A DNA stretch of 17,500 bases, taken from positions 1-17,500 of the forward strand of contig JAHBMJ010000060.1 in the NCBI GenBank assembly GCA_018398765.1, written 5' to 3'. Position numbers and translations under genes: made by a program. Position 1 is the stretch's first letter, and each line of letters starts with the position of its first letter. Source of the stretch: Chromera velia (lineage: Eukaryota; Sar; Chromeraceae). Under the pieces are notes generated by a model. The model was not told where the DNA came from and made no database searches. It was given only the letters and a program-made list of their open reading frames with translations. Positions 1-8,011 of the stretch are shown here, piece after piece.

Positions 1-485
1 AGATTAGGATTGTGGATCATGAAAACTTAGACCACGAAAATCGAAAAAAACATCCCTTTAACATTCACACAAAACGTCCAAGCACTACAACGAAGAAATC
101 AATCTTTCGACAGACGATGGCAAATGGGACCCATTCGACTCATATGACTCATGTCAGAACGAATGTCCATCTGCCCGTCTGTTTGCTGTCTCTGCATGCC
201 GCTATGTCTCTCAATGGAAATCTCAATCCTTCTCAATCGCTCTTTGAGTCTTTCATTGTGCTTCTCTGTCTAGTGAAGGAAAAGGGAACCAATGACACAC
301 TACAGGAACGCACGGCAGACAAAAGGACAGTGTGCCTTCTGATTCTTCGCTTTCTCCGGAAACACACCAACAGACGCCATTTTCTTTTGTGTATGTTCTC
401 TTTGCCCCCACACATAAAAGCCAACAAACATCTACACAGGCAGGCTGCCTAGCTGCCCAAGAAAGGAACAGACCTACTTACTCAC
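1..485. other. Intergenic, downstream of hydrolase gene
   Basis: This stretch lies 3' of the minus-strand hydrolase stop codon. I see no conserved protein in any frame, no RNA gene and no strong repeat. It should contain the 3' untranslated region of that gene, but I could not pick out a convincing polyadenylation signal. Confidence 0.5.
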
Positions 486-1993
486 TCACGCACTAACCGA
501 AGGGTCTGTCTCCTCCAGATGTTTGAGGAAATGGGAGAACTTCTCGAAGAAAGGATCGCGGGCCTGCGTCGAAAGCAAAAGGCATTTTTAAAAAAAGACA
601 TTTTGCCAGGAGATGCAAGGGAGAAAATTACGAGCAAGTTGGGGTACAGTGAGCAAGTGAGGAAGGAGGGCAAAAAAACATGCAAATGTCGAATGATGAT
701 GATGAGCACCGACCGGATTACTCAGACAATTAAGTGTGAATAAGAATGTGCAGTGAATTCAAGGAGGGGCAGATCAAAAGCTAAAGCCCGGTAGAGATTA
801 GTCAGTGTCACTGAAGAGAGACAGAATGAGAGAGAGAGAGAGAGAGACAGAGAGAGAGACAACGAAGCGAAAGAGCGATCGACAGAGTAGCCATCGCTTC
901 TTTCCTTCGTCCTATCCGCTCTGTTCAGCTTCCTTTCCCTTGGCCTGTCCCCCCTTCCTTCCCTCTTGCATGTCGCTCCCTCCACCCATCCATCCATCCA
1001 TCCATCCATGCACACGTGCCGTCGAAAAATTTCCTTCCACAACCACGGACTGTCTCTTCCCTCTGTCATCAGCCAGGGAGGACAAAATCCGAAGGCCATA
1101 CCGACAGACCCGTGGAAATACTGTCACGCCCTTTTCTCTTTCCCCAAAATGCACCTTCTCATGTATTGAAAATTGCTTTTCTGAAAAGACCCACAGACCG
1201 ACCGACCGACCAAGAGCTCGATGTTGTTGTGTCCCCCCCCCTCGACCCAGAAGGGCTCGAATGGGTCCGCAGCGTTTCGCCAGAGCTCCTGCAGGCTCGC
1301 ATACGTTCATGGGGATAAATTGAAGGCAAGAGAGGGCGAGAGAGAAGAAAGATGCACATGCAGAGGCGTGGCAAGGAAAGCAGAGATGACTGCCAGCAGC
1401 CGGTGCGAAGGGAAGAAGATCGAGAGATTGATGGCATCGATGGGATCTAGGAGACTTCTTGGCGGGCGGCGGGAACGTCAGACGCAAATATCTAAAGTGT
1501 GTACGCACAGATACTAATTACAGGAATAAGGTGAGGATTTTCAGAAATAAATACTGCTCCTTCTTCCTTTTTTTTTCTTTTTCTTTCTTTTCTGATCTTT
1601 CTTTTCTTGCTTTCGTTTTCCCGTTCTTCCTTCCAAAAACGATAGCGGCCTGTGTGCCTCCCGACCTGTCCATGCCAGAGAGGGACGATTTCGTCTTTTG
1701 TCCCGTGAATGACGTAGAGAGGGCAGAGGACTTTGGCCACCTGCAAGAAGAGAAGAGAACACAACAGTGCCGCGTGCATGCATGCATGGAGAAGTGATTG
1801 CTTATGTGGCTGAATCTGAGTGAGTCATGCGTGTGAAAGGCATCCTTCGGGTACCGGTTCAGACATAACACGGCCTTCAACAATTAAGCTCCATTCACGC
1901 TTGCTCAGCAGCTTTTTTTCTCAAGCCCCTTTCTCTTTAGGCACACCCCAAATGAAAGAAAGAAAGAAAGAAAGAAAGAAAGGAAAGAAAGAA

Positions 1994-2025
<32 letters not shown>

Positions 2026-4308
2026 AAAAAAGAAAGAAAGAAAGGAAGAAAGGAAGGAAGGAAGGAAGGAAGAAAGAAAGGAAGGAAGGAAGGAAGGAAG
2101 CAGGAAGGAAGCAGGAAGGAAGCAGGAAGGAAGCAGGAAGGAAGGAAGGAAGGAAGGAAGGGAAGGAAGGAAAGGAAGGAAGGAAGGTACGAAGGAAGGA
2201 AGGAAGGAAGGAAAGGAAGGAAGGAAAGGAAGGAAGGAAGGAAGGAAGGAGGGAAGGAGGGGAAGGAAGGGAAGGAAGGAAGAAAGGAAGGAAGGAAGGA
2301 AGGAAGGAAGGAAGGGAAGGAAGGAAGGAAGGAAGGAAGGAAGGAAAAGGAAGGAAGGAAGAAACTCATTGGATGAACCTTAGAACCTTAGAAAAGAGAA
2401 AGTCGAAAGTATTGTTTATTTTTCTCTTTTGGGCATCAAAAGACTGCACGTGGACGCATGTGATTCATCCCTGCAACTAAGAAAAGAATCATCAATCTTT
2501 CATTCCGACATCTGAAGATCACATGGGACAGCTGTACGCAGACTCTGTCTCGAAATCAAAGCAGGGGGCAGTGATCCAAAAAGGGTTGTTCTGCTTGACC
2601 CCCAGCGAAAGACAGCAACAAAGAACGAACAAAGAAAACAAACAAACAAACAAACAAAAGAAGGCGGCAAACAATCTCCCCTCCTTGCTCCCTCCCTCCT
2701 TCACTGACTCGATCAATGTTTGCGAACATGTCTCCAGGAAGAGTGAATCGAAGGTTGAATCCGACTCTGTACGCGGACATGAGCGGACTCTGCATGGGAA
2801 TAGTACATCATGGAAATAATACATTCGTCAATCAAATGAGCGACTGGGTGGGTATGTCGGCATTGCATTCGAACAACGAGAAGAAGGACAGGAAAAAAAG
2901 GTGCGAGTAGTGAGGAAGTGAAAGAAAGAGTGAAAACACTCAACACACAAACATGCATTGCGGAGAAGAGAGGATCGATCAAGCACAAAAAATAAGCAAA
3001 ACGATCTGCATAGAGGCCGGATCTATTCAAACAAGCAGGGACAGGACAAACGACAGAAAAAAGGGGCTTTCTCTCATCATGAATGGGGACCAGACCAAAC
3101 CGGAGGTAACGCACGCGCGCGCACACACACTCACACACACACAACACACTCAAAAGCACACGGCAGAGAGAGAGAGAGAGAGAGAGAGAGATTCCATCAA
3201 ATGGACAGACACACAAATAGATACCAAAACGACCCCCCCGCCCCCCCCCACCTGCAAAACGACCCCCCTGACTGCCTTCTTGGAGGCCAGGTAGATGGAG
3301 GGCCCCGATCCCAGAGACCTCCCGTACAGCACTATCTGGTGCCAGGGGATGCCGATGACCTCGGTCAGGTACGCAAACGCAGCCTCAACGTCGGCATACA
3401 CGTTCTTCTCTGTCGGCGAGCCTGTCGACTGTCCGTACCCTGCACACAGACAACAGCGGCCAGCCGATGGATCGGAATTTCTACGGTTCCTTTGCTTTCT
3501 TTTGATTTCCTTTCCTTCTGGACTCTCGAAAGCAAAACGGGAGGGTCACAATGAAGCAGAGGTATAGCCATCACGCAGGAAGATTGACGTGGTGCCTCGG
3601 AGATTACATTCGTTTGCATTTATTTTAATCTGTATGAAAATAAATACGCGGCCATCACGCAGGAAGATTGACGTGGTGCCTCGGAGATTACATTCGGACA
3701 ACGCCCGAGAGAGAGACAATGACGATGAGAGAAAGAGAAAACTAGGCATGACATACCGCTGTATTCATATGCGAACACGTTCACTTCCAGATGTTGTGCG
3801 AGTTCCCGAAAGTACTGAATAATCATCCCAAGGTCCTCTGCGTTGCCGTGGCTGAATAGAAGGGTGAACCGTGCATCTCTGCATCCATCCATCCATTCAT
3901 TCATTCATTCATTCCTTCATTCATTCCTTCATTCATTCATTCATTCATTCATTCATTCACTCGTTCATCCCTTCATTCATTCATTCATTCATTCACTCAC
4001 TCGTTCATCCCTTCATTCACTTGATCACTCGAAGAAATCTTAGTTTTGTGGTTCGGGTGGCCGAGTGAGAGAAAAATCCATGGGCTTTACCTTTCAAGAT
4101 CTTCCGGAGGAATGCCAAGGGGAAACGCGACAGAACAGACAATGGGGAGGGACATGCATGTAGAGGCATGCATCACCATGAATAGGACCCTGCACTCACT
4201 CTCTCTGCTCCATTCAATTCGTCCCCACAAGGTCTGCCTGTCAACCCGTTCTCAACCCATTACTCTCTTCTTGACTCGTGGAGAAGCTTGTCGGGAGGTC
4301 ACACAAAC

Positions 4309-4352
<44 letters not shown>

Positions 4353-4675
4353 GATCTGGGAGAAGGCGAGAGAGAGAGAGAGAGAGAGAAGACACTGAGA
4401 GAGCTCAGGCACACCCTCCCGCTCAATGGATGCCCTATATGAAGGCAGCTGAACATGAAGACATGGAACTGCAGTACCGAGATGCACCCCTTCTGTGCTT
4501 CTTCACGCACCCACACCTCCACAAGCAAGCAAGCAAGCTGAGTGGCCGACCTATCGATGAAGAAGGCAGGCACTACCTCGCCCTCTGTTGTGTGCAGCCA
4601 GATGAGGTTGTGGTCCTTCTGGTAAGAGGAGTCCGGAGGTTGGAACACCAACCTCGAGATGACTCCCTGGCCCAT
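486..4675 (-). CDS. ABHD17/Bem46-type alpha/beta hydrolase, 7 exons
   Basis: Exons on the minus strand, in coding order: 4675-4551, 3878-3757, 3439-3252, 2789-2709, 1740-1666, 1288-1211 and 563-486 (stop 488-486). Every junction is GT...AG, and the joined frame has 248 codons without a stop. The order matches the ABHD17 (FAM108) family: N-terminal FQPPDSSY, oxyanion-hole region LLFSHGNAEDLG, YEYSGYGQSTG, nucleophile elbow YGRSLG (Ser about 124), HGTKDE (acid Asp about 188) and GGGHNNIE (His about 217). Animal ABHD17 proteins are membrane-associated serine hydrolases that depalmitoylate proteins; the substrate here is unknown. The start is the first in-frame ATG, in a strong ACCATGG context. 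The protein lacks the N-terminal cysteine cluster that anchors animal ABHD17 and instead begins MGQG. Introns range from 317 to 968 bp and carry most of the local simple repeats. Hydrolase identity is secure; deacylase activity is inferred from the family. Confidence 0.93.
564..1210 (-). other. Hydrolase intron 6 with tandem GTCG donor
   Basis: The intron starts inside a GTCGGTCGGTCGGT run, so GT dinucleotides recur every four bases. It ends GACGCAG. It contains a GA-rich tract at about 826-860 (CT on the transcribed sense strand) and a (CATC)n run at about 984-1010. No other gene is evident inside it. Confidence 0.75.
1951..2363. repeat. (GAAA)n/(GGAA)n homopurine tract in intron 4
   Basis: About 410 bp of almost pure purine on the plus strand, grading from GAAA units (about 1953-2040) to GGAA units, with a short CAGGAAGGAAG higher-order repeat at about 2100-2140. 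It lies within the fourth intron (2708-1741) of the hydrolase gene, so it is pyrimidine-rich in the pre-mRNA. Long open frames through it are repeat artefacts. Confidence 0.95.
3121..3250. repeat. CA, GA and poly-C microsatellites in intron 3
   Basis: (CA)n at about 3121-3148, (GA)n at about 3165-3191 and C-runs at about 3233-3249 lie just inside hydrolase intron 3 (3251-2790). On the sense strand the C-runs become G-runs immediately after the splice donor. Confidence 0.9.
3567..3696. repeat. 46-bp exact direct repeat flanking a hairpin (intron 2)
   Basis: Positions 3567-3612 and 3651-3696 are identical over 46 bases, starting GCCATCACGCAGG and ending TACATTCG. The 38-bp spacer contains ATTTATTTT...AAAATAAAT, which can fold into an AT-rich hairpin. 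The structure lies in hydrolase intron 2 (3756-3440). No mobile-element family is recognised. Confidence 0.9.
3885..4020. repeat. (CATT)n tetranucleotide repeat in intron 1
   Basis: About 135 bp of CATT/CATC units with a longer internal repeat (CACTCGTTCATCCCTT twice, at about 3959 and 4001). It begins only a few bases upstream of the intron 1 acceptor (CAG at 3881-3879), leaving almost no ordinary polypyrimidine tract on the sense strand. Confidence 0.93.
4311..4390. repeat. (GA)n microsatellite in intron 1
   Basis: Two GA blocks (about 4312-4350 and 4368-4390) separated by CTGATCTGGGAGAAGGC. They lie within hydrolase intron 1 (4550-3879) and are CT-rich on the sense strand. Confidence 0.93.
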
Positions 4676-5280
4676 GGTGCCTTTGGTATCGTGTGCAGGG
4701 CCCCTTGCTTCTTTCTTCTTGGGTGGATGGACCGAGGCGAGACGGAAGTGTTGTTTAAAACTCAAGGGAGCATTGTTGGCTCACGCGCGTCTTCTACACA
4801 AGGAGTTGCCCCCATCGTGCGTGTCCACCTGGTCTCTCGTGGAAGGGATCCGTTGGTCATATGAGGTCAGTTATAGCATGCAGGCCGCGACTCTCGGAGG
4901 GGAAGAGTTGTTGATCCTTTATGTTCTTGCGCTCATGCACTAGCTCGTGTATCGGATGACGGCTCATGCAAGAGCATATGGCCCCGGAAAGTTCTGCAAG
5001 CGCGGGGGGGCATGCACTGGCTAAATTAATCTGCGTGCATGGGGCACTTACATGCACGCGAAAAGCGCGCGCGCCATGCATGCAGTGCATGACCGCGATC
5101 TCATCTTGACATCTTTCTCCTGACAAACCACTGAGTTTAGCTGACTCTGGCTGTAGCAATATGAATTGGCTTCCGGAAAGTATCGGTTCTAAGTTCATTT
5201 CTCTTGATGCTTTCTGTTGTGATTTGGTCCCTGATTGAAGCACGCGAAGAAACAAGAGCAGAGGAGTAGGGGCGCCGGGT
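4676..5280. promoter_or_regulatory. Divergent intergenic region between hydrolase and bL33
   Basis: These 605 bp separate the start codons of two divergent genes and so should hold both promoters. The stretch 4980-5100 is rich in GCGC and CATGCA-type motifs, including TGCATGCA at 5077-5084 and several TGCATG half-matches. I see no clear TATA box. The assignment rests on position; no element was demonstrated. Confidence 0.5.
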
Positions 5281-5607
5281 ATGAAGACGGCACTTCTTTT
5301 GGTCGTCTGTGTCGCTGTCCTAGCGCACAACTGTTGTAACGCTTTCCTGACGGTTTTTCGGGCGCTTCGGTTGTCGCGTCCCAATGAGTTTGAGATAGAG
5401 GTCAGGTGCAAGACCACCTTGTTGGCAAAGAAGAAAAAGGGACCCCGACGAATAATCACGTTGGAGTGTACGGAGGCCAAGGGCGAGAGGAAGCCCCCGT
5501 CACGTTACATCACACAAAAAAACGTGCGGAATGTACCAGAGAGGCTGGAGCTCATGAAGTACAACCCCCATCTGAAACGACGAACATTACATCGCGAGAT
5601 CAAGTAG
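5281..5607 (+). CDS. rpl33: Plastid-type ribosomal protein bL33, nuclear-encoded
   Basis: An intronless frame of 108 residues. Residues about 50-108 ([20 protein letters not shown], then [21 protein letters not shown] and TLHREIK) are a full-length bL33, a small protein of the large ribosomal subunit near the tRNA exit site. Residues 1-21 form a signal peptide (hydrophobic core [11 protein letters not shown]) ending at NA, followed by Phe22 and a basic segment (FRALRLSRP) of about 28 residues. A signal peptide followed by Phe and a positively charged leader is the usual bipartite address to a secondary red plastid, so the protein probably acts in plastid ribosomes. The C-terminal cysteine pair of zinc-binding bL33 is missing (KYNPHLKRR in its place), so this is the zinc-free form. 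A mitochondrial role is less likely given the signal peptide. Confidence 0.93.
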   Translation: MKTALLLVVCVAVLAHNCCNAFLTVFRALRLSRPNEFEIEVRCKTTLLAKKKKGPRRIITLECTEAKGERKPPSRYITQKNVRNVPERLELMKYNPHLKRRTLHREIK

Positions 5608-6337
5608 CCACCCTTCCCTGCTGCACCTCCTCCCTCTTCCCTGTTCCCTTCACCACAACATGAGGAGACGGGAACTGGATGAGGGTGTTGCGAGAGAGAG
5701 GGGAGGGTTGGCTTCATTTTTCAACCTCAACTAATCGTGGAGACGTGAAGGAAACGAGGACGAGTCTCCAATAGAGGGCGTCGGGACAGTTGCGCTCAAA
5801 GAGAAGGGAGGGAGACGCCGTTGTCCTCTCATCTCTTGCTCGTGGAAGAAGTGCTGTCTCCGTAGCTCCCTTGGTGCTTCTTTTTTTAGGGAGGAAGGGA
5901 GAGACCGACTTGAGACCCAAAAAAGGGCAGACGGGATACTTCACGCAATGCTGCATTGAATGTTCAGTTATTGTTTCTGTGTAATTCCTCAGTCTGCCCC
6001 ACCCTGACTTCCCTGTTCTTTTGCAACGTCACCCCATCGCCTCTTCTCGCTCTTCTTTGTTCTTTCGGTTCCTCCACAAACACTTTCTTGCCCACCTCTT
6101 CTCCGGACCCCTCCCGCTCCCGCTCTCCTGTCTCTCCGACGCTACCCCTCCGCAGTATCATATAGTCTTTATTCCTGTTTCTTCTTTCTTGTGCGCTTGA
6201 AGCCCATTGCGTTTCCGTCGTGTTACTCGCTGAGAATTGTTCTCTCTTTGTTTTCCTCCCTCTCTGCAGCCGTGCTTCTGCCCACCCTCTTCAAAATGCT
6301 ACCCTGGTCCTTTCTCTCTTCCCTTCCTTCGTGCCTT
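5608..6337. other. Intergenic, no gene seen
   Basis: Downstream of the bL33 stop. It is pyrimidine-rich towards the right and merges into the CTTT repeat block. No conserved coding segment is visible; several short frames are compositional. It should contain the bL33 3' end. Confidence 0.5.
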
Positions 6338-6504
6338 GGTTCTTTCGTTCCTTTTCTTTCTTTCTTTCGTTTTTTAGTTCTTTCTTTCTTTCTTCCTTCC
6401 TTCCTTCCTTCCGTTCTTTCTGTCTATCTGTCTGTCTAGTCTTTCTTTCTTTCTTTCTTTCTTTCTTTTCTTTTCTTTCTTTCTTTTCTTTCTTTCTTTC
6501 TTTC

Positions 6505-6539
<35 letters not shown>

Positions 6540-6797
6540 GCCTGCTTGCTTGCTTGCTTTCTTTCTTTCTTTCCTTCCTTTCTTTGTTTCTTTCTTTGTT
6601 CCTTTGTGTCTTTCGTTCTTGCTTGCTTGTTTTCTTTTCTTTTCCTTTTTTTTTTATTTTTCCTTTCTTTCTTCCTTTCTTTCTTTCTTTCTTTCTTTTT
6701 TTTTTCTTTCTTTCTTTCCTTCCTTCCTTCCTCCTTTCCTTCCTCTGTTTCCTTCGTTCTTCCTTTCTGGCTTCCTTTCTTCTTCCGTTTGTTTCTT

Positions 6798-6845
<48 letters not shown>

Positions 6846-6891
6846 TCCTTCCTTCCTTTCTTTTCTTTCTTTCTTTCTTTCTTTCTTTTCT

Positions 6892-6948
<57 letters not shown>

Positions 6949-7050
6949 TCGCTCTCTTCCGTTGTTTGTTCATTTGTTTGTTTGTTCGTTCGTTTGTTTG
7001 TGTTGTTCGTTTGTTCGTTCGTCTGTGTCTTTGTTTGTTTGTTTGTTACT
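6338..7050. repeat. CTTT/CCTT, CT and GTTT simple-repeat block
   Basis: About 700 bp of nearly pure pyrimidine on the plus strand: CTTT and CCTT tetranucleotides at about 6340-6897, interrupted by a few G-containing variants (for example CTTGCCTGCTTG near 6540), then (CT)n at about 6897-6946, then GTTT/GTTC units at about 6965-7046. The long open frames through it are serine/phenylalanine/leucine repeat artefacts. Confidence 0.95.
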
Positions 7051-7545
7051 CTGCTTCTTCGGAATCCCCCTCTTTCTCGATCTTTTGTGTCGCCTTCTAG
7101 GTCGCCTTGTTTCCCCCCCCGTATTCCCCCCCCTCTCCCCCCCTCTGTCTCTCTCTGTCAGCTCTCTCTCTCTCTCTCTTTTTTTTTCTCGTTCTCTGTT
7201 AATTTTCTCTTTTCTGCTGTTATTACTTTCAATTACCAAAATAAATTCCTTTAAATTACTTCAGAGTACTCAAACTTGCAGGGCATCGCCGATGTCACCC
7301 GATGATCTATTGTTATTATCATTATTATATATATTATTATGCTTTAAATTGAATTATTTAATAGTTATATATGTTATTTTATTTCACTAGGATTAGGATT
7401 AGGATTTTAAGTGTTTGAATTAAAAAGAAAAATCACTGTTGCTTATCAAACCTGTAGTATCAAACCTATTTTTACGTACGTATATGCGGGATTGGCAGTT
7501 CATTCAAGTTTTTGCATGGTTTCTAAAAACAAAAGTTGAGTACCA
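7051..7545. other. Intergenic, C/T-rich then AT-rich
   Basis: C-runs and CT repeats at about 7110-7190 give way to an AT-rich segment at about 7200-7440. This contains three tandem AGGATT units at about 7389-7406. No gene is recognisable. Confidence 0.5.
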
Positions 7546-8011
7546 TGTGGAGTCTTACCCTCTGGCGCTGCCTTCTGGACCCTCGCATGCGCTGTATCTG
7601 AATGAGCCCGCGTGCCGATGCCAGGCTCCGCCGCCGCGCTTTGTTTCGTACGTGTCGCGCATGTCGATCAAAGTTGTTGAAGTCGATCGAGTCTGACCTT
7701 CGTATTCAAGCATGTAACATGTTACTCAAGCAACGGATAACATCGTTTGAGTTTGATGTCTGTTTGTGATAGATCGGGAGTCTGAGACTCTGAGAGAGAG
7801 GAACAGAGAGAAGTATAAGTAAAATTGGGCAATGATAGAATGAACCCAGCTGATTAGAATCTCAGATCGCGCTAGAACTTAAACTGATGTAGAGACGAAC
7901 CTTCTGTAAACTCTTGTATGACTAAGTGTTATAAATCTTCCCTAAGGTTCTTGTCCTCGCTTCACCTTCTATCTGGACGCCATAAGGTGGCCGGACAGGG
8001 GGGACAAAGCA
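7546..8011 (+). repeat. Left LTR, uninterrupted
   Basis: The 466-bp copy matches 11938-12647 along its whole length once the insertion there is removed. Most differences are transitions. It retains the single-copy AGAGGAAC at 7797-7804, which is the empty insertion site of the small element in the other copy. Confidence 0.85.

Noticed and set aside
1820-2383. Lys/Glu/Arg-rich frame across a purine tract
   Set aside because: Repeat artefact inside an intron of the minus-strand hydrolase gene.
3885-4020. Regular tandem units considered as a CRISPR-like array
   Set aside because: The units are 4-bp microsatellite repeats without spacers, in a eukaryotic intron.
4676-4765. N-terminal extension of the hydrolase from a TTG codon
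   Set aside because: There is no ATG in the extension, while the ATG at 4675 has a strong context and fits the family's start before FQPP.
6220-7254. Long plus-strand open frame (about 344 codons) of Ser/Phe/Leu repeats
   Set aside because: It is the translation of CTTT/CT/GTTT microsatellites; all frames stay open there and no domain is visible.
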